Below, piece by piece: positions 8,662 through 15,879 of a stretch of DNA of 64,000 nt. Origin of the DNA: Geojedonia sp051814705. Lineage in GTDB: Bacteria > Bacteroidota > Bacteroidia > Flavobacteriales > Flavobacteriaceae. Below the pieces are notes generated by a model. That model searched no databases. It worked only from the letters and a program-made list of their open reading frames with translations, and was not told where the DNA came from. Made by a program: the position numbers and the translations under genes. Positions within the stretch are counted from its first letter, which is position 1, and each line of letters starts with the position of its first letter. Where the stretch lies: the NCBI GenBank assembly GCA_051814705.1, contig JBPWQW010000001.1, positions 930,001-994,000 on the forward strand, in the 5' to 3' direction.

Positions 8662-8991
8662 GCCTTTTACATAAATATGTAGGCTAAATATGCAATTTGA
8701 AGCCATATATAGAAAATCCAATTATTAGCTGAATGTACTCAAGGTTTCACTTCGCTTTAAATTCTAACCTATTTGTAAGCTGTTTTTTTTTGTAATTATT
8801 TGCGAACTGATTGAATCTTCAAGATGAGGTATTCGGCAAAACCAAAACGATAATTTTTGATGCTAAGGCAGAAGTAATTCTGGTGATTTATGGACGATGA
8901 GCAGCAAATAAAGTTAACAAAAGATTAATAGGATTAATAAAGAGTTAAAAGCTATTTACAAAGCCTTTTTTTAGTAATATAGTGCTGGATT
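8662..8991. other. 330-base intergenic region before the sensor kinase
   Basis: No ORF with coding character was found. Directly after the MFS stop there is an imperfect hairpin at 8661-8685 (AGCC, TACATA, two-base loop, TATGTA, GGCT) without a T tail. Near the right end, a series of similar boxes is spaced 9-12 bases apart: GTTAA at 8913, GATTAATA at 8923 and 8932, GTTAA at 8944. This spacing is what an OmpR-type regulator would use, so the region is probably the control region of the downstream two-component operon. No clear TAnnTTTG element was found. Confidence 0.4.
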
Positions 8992-10263
8992 TTGAATAGG
9001 AGAACTTTATATATAACCATTTTTGTTGCAGCCGTAATCGGGTTGTTTATCGTGCAATACCAATATCTTAATATTGGACTAAACTTAGCCAAAATTCAAT
9101 TTAATAAAAATATTGGGGCAACAAGTCAAGATATTATAAAGGATATGTTAACTGAAAATCAATTATCTTTTTTGGTAGGTCAAGCCATTACCAAGGATAA
9201 GTCTACTTTTCATTTAAGTTTAGATAGTGTTCAAGTTGCTTCCAATCATTTTCTAAATGATTTTATTACTCATAAGTTGTCAGAAAATGGAATCAATACG
9301 GATTTTACTTATCGATTGTTTACTAGGGATAGTAGTTTTTATCTCAAATCACAAAAAGATTTTAATTCCAATACAGCTTTAAGGGTTTTTCCTATTGAAC
9401 TTGATGGGTATTTGCCACAATTGGTAAAAAAGGAAGTCATTTTAGAGTTACAATTTAAAGATCTTAATGCGTATTTTTTGTCTCAATTAAATGGACTTAC
9501 AATACCCAGCATACTATTTTTGTTAGTTATTATTTTCATATTTGTTTGGGTTTTAAAATCGGTGTACTGGCAGCGTCAAGTTATCACTACAACCAATGCT
9601 TTTATAAATAACCTGACACATGAACTTAAAACTCCTGTATTCTCAATAGGCCTAGCAACTAAAATATTGGAAGAAGATTTAAGACCTAGTAAGAAGCCGA
9701 TCCTTCTAATTATTAGGCAGCAATTAGAGCGGCTTAATCAGCATATAGACAAGGTGTTAGAATTAGGTAAATTGGAATTTAAAAAGGAAATATTTTTGCT
9801 AAAAAGGATTGATTTTAAGCCTAATTTAAATAAGATTTGTGATGATTTCCAAATTTTATCTAAACTTGAACATGTACAATTTTCATATGAATTGATAGGA
9901 GACCACTATTTTATTAATGCAGAAATAAATCATTTAGAAAATGCTATTGGGAATATTTTGGATAACGCACAAAAATATTCATTAGAACCAATTATAGAAT
10001 TAAAGGCATTTTCAAATAAAAACCAACTGATGATTTTAATAACTGACAATGGTGTTGGTATTGACAAGAGGGACATACGACGTATATTTAAGAAATATTA
10101 TCGAGTTACAAATGATTATTTACATACAGTAAAAGGACATGGCCTTGGTTTAAGCTATGTAAAAGAAGTCATTAAAAAACACAAAGCCAAAGTAAAAATA
10201 GATAGCAAACTTGAAAAGGGTACGACAGTTACTATCAGAATTCCATTAAGCTATGACAATTAA
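8992..10263 (+). CDS. Two-component sensor histidine kinase
   Basis: 423 residues. Two membrane segments (about 6-26 and 172-190) flank a periplasmic sensor region. The cytoplasmic part has the H box FINNLTHELKTP with phospho-acceptor His210, the N box NILDNAQKYS (about 321-330), G1 TDNGVGID (351-358) and G2 KGHGLGLSYV (381-390). Lacks a recognisable HAMP. The start is a TTG at 8992; no in-frame ATG precedes the first membrane segment, and the N-terminus MNRRTLYITIF is a normal start to a membrane anchor. It overlaps its response regulator by 11 bases, so the two are translationally linked. The signal is unknown. Confidence 0.9.
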   Translation: MNRRTLYITIFVAAVIGLFIVQYQYLNIGLNLAKIQFNKNIGATSQDIIKDMLTENQLSFLVGQAITKDKSTFHLSLDSVQVASNHFLNDFITHKLSENGINTDFTYRLFTRDSSFYLKSQKDFNSNTALRVFPIELDGYLPQLVKKEVILELQFKDLNAYFLSQLNGLTIPSILFLLVIIFIFVWVLKSVYWQRQVITTTNAFINNLTHELKTPVFSIGLATKILEEDLRPSKKPILLIIRQQLERLNQHIDKVLELGKLEFKKEIFLLKRIDFKPNLNKICDDFQILSKLEHVQFSYELIGDHYFINAEINHLENAIGNILDNAQKYSLEPIIELKAFSNKNQLMILITDNGVGIDKRDIRRIFKKYYRVTNDYLHTVKGHGLGLSYVKEVIKKHKAKVKIDSKLEKGTTVTIRIPLSYDN

Positions 10264-10960
10264 TAAAAAGAAAATAATCCTTTTAGAAGACGATGCAACA
10301 TTAGGGTATCTGCTCTCAGAATATCTTACTATGAATGAATTTGATGTGCATTGGGCAAAAAATGGATTCAATTGCTTAAAAATGCTAGAACAGAATAATT
10401 ATGATTTGGTAATTTTGGATATCATGTTACCTGACATTGACGGGTTTAGTTTAGCACGCAGCATTAAGAATTTATATCCCAATCTACCTTTTATTTTTTT
10501 AACAGCAAGATCGCTTAAAGTGGATGTATTAAAAGGGTTTTCTAGTGGGGCAGTGGATTATTTAAAGAAACCAATTGATGAAGAGGAACTGGTAGTAAGA
10601 ATTAAAACATTGTTGTCTAGATTGGTTAATCCAAAACAGCAAGGACGTGATCAAGATATGCATAAATTGGGTATTTATAAATTTAATGCCTTAAACCAAG
10701 AACTTATTTTTAAAGACTCGATAATTAAACTGACCAATAAAGAGAATCAGTTATTACAACATTTAGTACTCCATAAAAATACCTTATGTACTCATAAGTA
10801 TATTCTAACCCAAATATGGGATAAAAATGATTACTTTAATAAAAAAAGTTTGAATGTGTTTATAACACGTTTACGTCAATATTTAAGTAAAGACGCCAAT
10901 ATTAAGCTTGAAAATGTTTATAATAGAGGATTTATTTTAAAAATTGGAGACAATAATTAA
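10253..10960 (+). CDS. OmpR-family response regulator
   Basis: 235 residues. Receiver domain with acidic pair Asp13/Asp14, phospho-acceptor Asp56 (LVILDIMLPD), the Thr of FLTA and the conserved Lys-Pro (YLKKP, about 104-107). A winged-helix trans_reg_C DNA-binding domain follows (about 140-232), recognisable by LTNKENQLLQHL and LNVFITRLRQYLS. Cognate partner of the overlapping histidine kinase. The regularly spaced GATTAATA/GTTAA boxes upstream of the kinase are reasonable candidate binding sites (inference). Confidence 0.92.
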   Translation: MTINKKKIILLEDDATLGYLLSEYLTMNEFDVHWAKNGFNCLKMLEQNNYDLVILDIMLPDIDGFSLARSIKNLYPNLPFIFLTARSLKVDVLKGFSSGAVDYLKKPIDEEELVVRIKTLLSRLVNPKQQGRDQDMHKLGIYKFNALNQELIFKDSIIKLTNKENQLLQHLVLHKNTLCTHKYILTQIWDKNDYFNKKSLNVFITRLRQYLSKDANIKLENVYNRGFILKIGDNN

Positions 10961-11019
10961 TTCAATCTTAACATATTAGGAGAAGTTATTAAAAATTGAG
11001 ATAAAGTTGTTAATTTTTA

Positions 11020-11051
11020 TTTGCTTGTACAAAGCATAAAGACTATATTTG
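11020..11051 (+). promoter_or_regulatory. Bacteroidota-type promoter for the DUF5679 miniprotein
   Basis: TTTG at 11020-11023, 20 bases of spacer, then TATATTTG at 11044-11051. This matches the primary-sigma consensus of Bacteroidota (TTTG, N19-21, TAnnTTTG). The predicted start of transcription is a few bases later, giving a leader of about 30 bases before the ATG at 11088. Confidence 0.7.
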
Positions 11052-11087
11052 TTTAGTAACAGTTTAATCTTATAAATCAACAAAACT

Positions 11088-11228
11088 ATGGAAGGTTATT
11101 GCGTAAAATGTAAATCAAAAAAAGAAATCAAAAGTGCTGCACAAGTTACCATGAAAAATGGTAGAAAAGCAATGAAAGGAACATGCCCAACTTGTGGCAC
11201 AGGAATGTTTAGAATATTAGGTAAGTAG
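11088..11228 (+). CDS. DUF5679-type zinc-ribbon miniprotein
   Basis: 46 residues: starts MEGYCVKCKSKKEI and ends GTGMFRILGK. Two CxxC knuckles (CVKC at residues 5-8 and CPTC at 33-36) flank a Lys-rich strand region, the pattern of DUF5679 proteins, which are short single zinc ribbons of unknown function that are common in Bacteroidota. Supported by its own canonical promoter, an ATG and a clean TAG stop. It is a stand-alone gene. Function unknown; a nucleic-acid-binding role is possible because of the basic residues and zinc ribbon. Confidence 0.85.
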   Translation: MEGYCVKCKSKKEIKSAAQVTMKNGRKAMKGTCPTCGTGMFRILGK

Positions 11229-11641
11229 ACGACCTATTCTATAATTCTTTTGAGCTATATGGGCTAAACAGTTAAGTCTGTTGTAAATTATGTAATTAAT
11301 TCATTTTGTGTTTAGCAAAATTCGGGTTTGATTGTTTGCCCTTTTTTAGTGAAATTTAACATTCTTCACCTTTAATCGATAAAAAAGTACATTTTATCGA
11401 TTTTATTTCTTTATTGGAATCCTTTTAATTTATATTAGCTGTTCCTTCTTAAGCCCCTAAATCACTTATCAAGGTAATTTTTAATCCATTCCCTCACAAT
11501 ATTTTTCAGTATTGGGTATTTTTTATACTCTAAAATTAATAATCCATTCTTCCCTCGATTGGCATTTTTATATGCCCATTAATTATTAATTAACCAAACT
11601 ATAATAGTTTGTTATTGTATAACCCTAATTCGAATAATAGC
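11229..11641. other. 413-base intergenic region with inverted repeat and C-rich direct repeats
   Basis: No gene seen. It holds an 11-bp perfect inverted repeat at 11374-11402 (AATCGATAAAA, 7-base loop, TTTTATCGATT), a TATATTAG box at 11431-11438 followed by a C-run, and two copies of a motif AATCCATTC(TT)CCCTC at 11483-11495 and 11541-11556. The long leader before the small secreted peptide gene is presumably regulatory. Confidence 0.4.
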
Positions 11642-11815
11642 ATGAAGACTCTAAAAATTACATTTCTATTGTTAGCAATATTATTGTTAACTGTATCAGG
11701 ACAAAGTAGTGATACCTTAAAAAATGATGAAGCTAATACTTATATAAAAGCTGATACACATTATAATTTATTGGCAAGTACAAAAGACAAAATCCAATTA
11801 CCTCCTAATCAATAG
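11642..11815 (+). CDS. Small secreted peptide, unknown function
   Basis: 57 residues from the ATG at 11642. A Sec signal peptide (MKTLKITFLLLAILLLTVSG) is followed by about 37 polar residues with no recognisable domain. The reading frame extends 33 bases upstream to another possible start, but this would place eleven polar residues in front of the signal peptide, so the internal ATG is preferred. It is followed by a hairpin at 11858-11881 and then by a TPR sensor kinase in the same direction. The context resembles small secreted proteins next to NarL-type systems; whether it is a ligand of that sensor is speculation. Confidence 0.6.
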   Translation: MKTLKITFLLLAILLLTVSGQSSDTLKNDEANTYIKADTHYNLLASTKDKIQLPPNQ

Positions 11816-11857
11816 GTAGTTTAAGGATTAATACTTATTTCAAAATATAAATTATAT

Positions 11858-11881
11858 GCCCTTATCGTTACAGGTAAGGGC
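11858..11881 (+). terminator. Hairpin, probable terminator of the small peptide gene
   Basis: GCCCTTA (11858-11864), 10-base loop, TAAGGGC (11875-11881): a perfect 7-bp stem located 43 bases after the stop. The downstream T tail is weak, so termination is likely but not certain. Confidence 0.5.
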
Positions 11882-11965
11882 TTAAGTTGTTATTTATCAT
11901 TATTAAGTCTACAACTAAATATTATTTAATACATTTGAATTGGTTACATTAATTCAAATAATTTA

Positions 11966-13990
11966 ATGCGTTTAGTATTAATATTTATTCTTTTATTAAT
12001 TCAATTCTATTATACTAGTGCACAGGAAAATTCTTCGAAATTGGACAGTGTATTATATTATAGAAATATCTCTAAAGACTCTAAATTATCATTAGAAGTG
12101 CGATTACAGTTTGCACTAAAAGCTTCAAATTTTGCTGCCGAACTAAAAATAGACTCAACCACCGTTTTAAATAATAGAAATTTATCTTTTCTGTATTTAA
12201 TGAATGGTGATTATGAACCTTTTAAAAAGGTGAATCATGTAAATTTAAAGTTAGCTACAAAACTTCAAGACACATTGGTCCTAGCTATAGCTAATAATAA
12301 TTTAGGCTATTATTTTCATCACAAACAACAACATGACAGTGCCTATTTTTATTATAATAAGGCATTGAAAATATATGAAGAGCTTAAAAATATATTTAGT
12401 CAGGCAACCATATTGCAAAACATTTCAATTATTCAATTAACAGAAAAAGATTATGTAGGTAGTGAAGAAAGTGCGATTCAAGCTTTAAATCTTACTCAAA
12501 AACTACCTCTTTCAGAAACTGTATTAGATGGGCAGTGGGTATTATATAATCGTTTAGGAATTATTTCCCTCGAACTAAAACATTTAGATAAATCTCTTGA
12601 GTACTATGATAAAGCCATTGAGATTACCAAAAAAATGAAATTCGGTAATTCTAATAAATATGCTTCAATTCATAATAAGGCTTCAGTTTATAGAAGGAAG
12701 GGAGACTTTAAAAAGGCACTTGAACTTTACCAAGATGTTCTTAATCAAGATTATTTATTTGAGGAGGACCCCTCATTTTACCCGCAAATTTTAGAAAACA
12801 TCGCCATTACTAAATTTGAATCTAATGACACAGATGTAAAAGCCATAGAGCAGATGTTCATCCGTGCGTACAACATCAGCGATAGTCTAGGGAATAAAAT
12901 CATTAAGCTCGCTGTCATCAAAGATCTATCAAAATTTTATAAAGGAATTAATAACAAGGATAGTGCTTTGCATTATGCTGAAATGACTTATAACTTAGCA
13001 AAAGAAATCTCAGATAATGATATCTTATTAGAATCCATGTTGATTTTATCAGATTTAAAAGACGGAGAAGAAGGAAAAAAATATTTAAATGAGCACATCA
13101 AGTTAAGCGATAGCTTATTATTTAATGAGCGGTCGGCTAGAAATAAATTTGCCAGAATTGCCTTTGAAACGGATGAAATTGAAAAAAGAAATGAGCGCAT
13201 TACTCGCGAACGAATGTGGTTATTAGCACTTTCTGGGGGGTTAATACTCACATTAGTGTTATTATATATTATTGTGACACAACGTTCAAAAAATAAAGAA
13301 TTAAAATTCAAACAAGAACAACAACTGGCTAATGAAGAAATTTATAATCTTATGCTTTCCCAGCAAGATAAGGTAGATGAAGCCAGATCTAATGAAAAGA
13401 AGCGTATTTCACAAGAGCTTCATGATGGGATTTTAGGGCGATTATTCGGCACGCGATTAAGCTTAGACAGTTTGAATTTTAGTGAAAGTAAAGATGCCAT
13501 TGTAAAGAGATCAAACTATATTTCAGATTTAAAAATTATTGAAGAGGATATCAGGAAAATTTCCCATGATTTAAATACAGATTTTATTTCTGGATCTGGC
13601 TTTATAGATATTATAGCTAAACTAATAGAAAAACAAACGGAAGCCTATCAACTCCAGTTCAAGTTTAAACATGCTGAGCATATTAATTGGGAAGATGTTT
13701 CCAATAAAACTAAAATCAACATCTATAGAATAATACAGGAATCGCTTCAAAATATCTATAAACATGCCAATGCCAATATCGTCAAAATTAGCTTTAAACC
13801 AAAAAATGATGTAATTTGCTTAAGCATTTCAGATGACGGAAAAGGATTCGATATTCACAAAAGTAAAAAAGGCATAGGACTTAAAAATATAAAATCAAGA
13901 GTTGACGAACTTGAAGGAGAAGTTAATTTCGAATCTGAAATTAATAAGGGGACAACACTAACCGTCAATGTTCCATACTATTCAAATTAA
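11966..13990 (+). CDS. TPR-containing sensor histidine kinase (NarL/HisKA_3 type)
   Basis: 674 residues. Signal peptide (1-19), then tetratricopeptide repeats across about 25-385 (for example NNLGYYFHHKQQHDSAYFYYNKAL and NRLGIISLELKHLDKSLEYYDKA), one membrane helix (about 418-437), a coiled region and a HisKA_3 dimerisation domain with His486 in RISQELHDGILGRLFG. The HATPase has YRIIQESLQNIYKHA, SDDGKGFD and KGIGLKNIKSRV. The repeats are therefore periplasmic, the usual layout of Bacteroidota TPR kinases. It is 5 bases before its response regulator. The signal is unknown. Confidence 0.92.
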   Translation: MRLVLIFILLLIQFYYTSAQENSSKLDSVLYYRNISKDSKLSLEVRLQFALKASNFAAELKIDSTTVLNNRNLSFLYLMNGDYEPFKKVNHVNLKLATKLQDTLVLAIANNNLGYYFHHKQQHDSAYFYYNKALKIYEELKNIFSQATILQNISIIQLTEKDYVGSEESAIQALNLTQKLPLSETVLDGQWVLYNRLGIISLELKHLDKSLEYYDKAIEITKKMKFGNSNKYASIHNKASVYRRKGDFKKALELYQDVLNQDYLFEEDPSFYPQILENIAITKFESNDTDVKAIEQMFIRAYNISDSLGNKIIKLAVIKDLSKFYKGINNKDSALHYAEMTYNLAKEISDNDILLESMLILSDLKDGEEGKKYLNEHIKLSDSLLFNERSARNKFARIAFETDEIEKRNERITRERMWLLALSGGLILTLVLLYIIVTQRSKNKELKFKQEQQLANEEIYNLMLSQQDKVDEARSNEKKRISQELHDGILGRLFGTRLSLDSLNFSESKDAIVKRSNYISDLKIIEEDIRKISHDLNTDFISGSGFIDIIAKLIEKQTEAYQLQFKFKHAEHINWEDVSNKTKINIYRIIQESLQNIYKHANANIVKISFKPKNDVICLSISDDGKGFDIHKSKKGIGLKNIKSRVDELEGEVNFESEINKGTTLTVNVPYYSN

Positions 13991-13995
13991 ATACA

Positions 13996-14664
13996 ATGCA
14001 AGACATACATATTTTAATGGTAGATGATCATCCAATTATTATTGAGGGCTATCAAAACACCTTGATGGCAACAAAAAGAGAAGATCAAACCTTATTAATC
14101 GATACGGCAAACAGCTGTGACGCTGCTAACCAATTGATGCAAAAGGCATCAAAAGAAGAACCGTATGATGTTTGTTTTTTTGATATTAGTCTTCCAAGTT
14201 CTGCTGATGGGACCATAAATTCAGGGGAAGACCTGGCTTTAATTGCTCGAAAAATCTTGCCAGAAGCAAAAATCATTATTTTAACGATGTTTAACGAGTC
14301 TTTTAGAATACACAATATCATTAAAGAAATCAGCCCAGATGGATTTTTAATTAAAAGTGATTTAACGTCCAGCGAACTTGCTGAAGCTTTTCAGCGTATT
14401 ATGAATTCTCCACCTTATTACAGTAGCACGGTTAGTAATTTTTTAAGAAAATCGATCACTAGCGACATTTATGTAGATGACATTAACCGTAAAATTCTTC
14501 ATTTACTTTCTCAAGGCATAAAAACAAGAAGTTTAAAAGAGCATATCGATTTATCCATGAGTGCCATTGAAAAACGCAAAAAACAAATGAAGCTATTGTT
14601 CTCTGTTGAGGATGGAAAAGACGAAACACTCCTTGAAGAAGCTCGAAAAAAAGGATTTCTATAA
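13996..14664 (+). CDS. LuxR/NarL-like response regulator
   Basis: 222 residues. The receiver domain has the acidic pocket at DDH (10-12), phospho-acceptor Asp63 (VCFFDISLP) and LTMF with conserved Thr; a short insertion (SSADGTINSGED) follows the phosphorylation site. The C-terminus carries a helix-turn-helix region (DDINRKILHLLSQGIKTRSLKEHIDLSMSAIEKRK) that is shorter and more diverged than a typical GerE domain. Cognate to the TPR kinase 5 bases upstream. Confidence 0.88.
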   Translation: MQDIHILMVDDHPIIIEGYQNTLMATKREDQTLLIDTANSCDAANQLMQKASKEEPYDVCFFDISLPSSADGTINSGEDLALIARKILPEAKIIILTMFNESFRIHNIIKEISPDGFLIKSDLTSSELAEAFQRIMNSPPYYSSTVSNFLRKSITSDIYVDDINRKILHLLSQGIKTRSLKEHIDLSMSAIEKRKKQMKLLFSVEDGKDETLLEEARKKGFL

Positions 14665-14790
14665 ATTTAATCTTAAAAACTCATTTTTTTCAATTAAAAA
14701 AATCTCCTGATCGCCTGGTATTGCTGAATAGTACGGTTTTTCCACATCAGGTTTGCGGTTTAACCGTAACAAAAATCAATTCGCATTATT

Positions 14791-14900
14791 TACATTTGAA
14801 CAGTCAACAAAGATTAATTAATCCCTCGAAGTATTTTGTTGAGTTAATAGCAAAAAAATTGAAAGCCTAATAATTGTCAGAGGTTATTAGGCTTTCTCTA
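14791..14900 (+). ncRNA. Candidate small RNA between promoter and hairpin
   Basis: TACATTTG (14791-14798) matches the -7 element, but no gene lies downstream on this strand before convergent DUF456. The predicted transcript would contain an 8-bp stem (TCAACAAA 14804-14811 with TTTGTTGA 14835-14842) and end in the 13-bp hairpin at 14861-14896. No ORF. The -33 element is not evident and the plus-side T tail is poor, so this is only a candidate. Confidence 0.3.
14861..14896 (-). terminator. Intrinsic terminator of the DUF456 gene
   Basis: Perfect 13-bp inverted repeat GAAAGCCTAATAA / TTATTAGGCTTTC with a 10-base loop. On the minus strand it begins 5 bases after the DUF456 stop and is followed by a run of seven T. 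It may also terminate plus-strand transcription weakly. Confidence 0.85.
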
Positions 14901-14901
14901 T

Positions 14902-15399
14902 TTATATAAGCACTTCAATAGAGCCAACTACCTTTATAATAAAAAAGCCAAAATAAATAACAGCTACTATAAATTTTATAAATGTAGAGGCTAAAAACCC
15001 TAAAAGAGATCCTAAAGCAGCTTTAACGGCTTTGTTAAATTCACTTTTATTTACTAGCTCACCAATTAGGGCTCCACAAAATGGACCAATAACAATACCT
15101 CCAGGAATGGGTACTAAAAGGCCGACAATTAATCCTAAAGAAGTTCCAATAATTCCAGCTCTACTGCCTCCAAAGCGTTTAGTGCCCATAGCGGGGATCA
15201 TGTAATCCAAAACCCAAATAAGCAAAGCAACACTAAACGTAAGAATTAAAAAAGTTCGGGTCATTGGTATTGCATTTGTAAAGCTGAGAATTAAAAGTCC
15301 AACCCAGCTGGAAAGAGGTCCAGGTAATATTGGTAAAAAACTACCAATGATTCCTAAAATCATAAATAATAGGGAAATTATAATTAAAAAAAAGTCCAT
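14902..15399 (-). CDS. DUF456 family membrane protein
   Basis: 165 residues from the ATG at 15399, which begins MDFFLIIISLLFMILG; an upstream in-frame start would add ten residues. Gly/Pro-rich hydrophobic protein with about five membrane segments and the DUF456 hallmarks GSFLPILPGPLSSW and PAMGTKRFGGSRAGIIG, then GLLVPIPGGIVIGPFCGALIGEL. DUF456 proteins are small integral inner-membrane proteins of unknown function; the paired glycine zippers suggest oligomerisation. Monocistronic, with its own terminator. Confidence 0.85.
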   Translation of the reverse strand: MDFFLIIISLLFMILGIIGSFLPILPGPLSSWVGLLILSFTNAIPMTRTFLILTFSVALLIWVLDYMIPAMGTKRFGGSRAGIIGTSLGLIVGLLVPIPGGIVIGPFCGALIGELVNKSEFNKAVKAALGSLLGFLASTFIKFIVAVIYFGFFIIKVVGSIEVLI

Positions 15400-15451
15400 A
15401 AAATAAGATTGCATTGCAAGATAAGTCAAATTATTAGATCAAAAATAAACT

Positions 15452-15488
15452 AACTAATTAGTTTAAACTAAAAAATTAGTTATATTTG
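15452..15488 (+). promoter_or_regulatory. Promoter and overlapping palindromic operators of the first blaI-blaR1 operon
   Basis: TATATTTG (15481-15488) is a -7 element. Immediately upstream are overlapping palindromes: AACTAATTAGTT (15452-15463), TAGTTTAAACTA (15459-15470) and AACTAA-N4-TTAGTT (15466-15481). They share the half-site ACTAA. BlaI-family repressors bind inverted repeats over their own promoters, so these are probable autoregulatory operators. Confidence 0.6.
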
Positions 15489-15516
15489 AATCAATGAACT
15501 AAAAATTTATTTGGAA

Positions 15517-15879
15517 ATGAAACAACTCACGAAAGCAGAAGAGGACATCATGCAAATACTTTGGCTATTAAATAAGGCTAAAGTAAAAGCGATTATAGAA
15601 GAATTTCCTGACCCAAAACCAGCTTATAATACTGTGTCGACAATAATTAGAATTTTGGAGAGCAAAGGTTTTGTGGATTATGAAAAAAAGGGGAAAGGAC
15701 ATGTGTATTTTCCGTTAGTGATGAAGCAAGATTATAGTAATCAATCCATCAATAAACTGGTGGATAATTATTTTCAAGGGTCCTTTAAGAGTATGGTGTC
15801 TTTTTTTGTCAAAAAAAATGATATCAGCTTGAATGAGATGGAATCTATTTTAAAAGACATTAACAAAAACGAAAAGTAA
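15517..15879 (+). CDS. BlaI/MecI/CopY-family transcriptional regulator
   Basis: 120 residues from the ATG at 15517; an in-frame TTG six bases earlier would add two residues. Winged helix at the N-terminus (LTKAEEDIMQILWLLNKAKVKAIIEEFPDPKPAYNTVSTIIRILESKGFVDYEKKGKGHVYFP), typical of BlaI, followed by the dimerisation helix region. It represses until proteolysed after signalling by the membrane peptidase encoded next door. The stop codon overlaps the start of the M56 gene (TAATG). In Bacteroidota such pairs usually have no link to beta-lactamase and none is present here. Confidence 0.92.
   Translation: MKQLTKAEEDIMQILWLLNKAKVKAIIEEFPDPKPAYNTVSTIIRILESKGFVDYEKKGKGHVYFPLVMKQDYSNQSINKLVDNYFQGSFKSMVSFFVKKNDISLNEMESILKDINKNEK

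Noticed and set aside
8661..8685. Hairpin after the MFS gene as a terminator
   Set aside because: Stem has a three-base bulge and no T tail; kept only as a remark in the intergenic entry.
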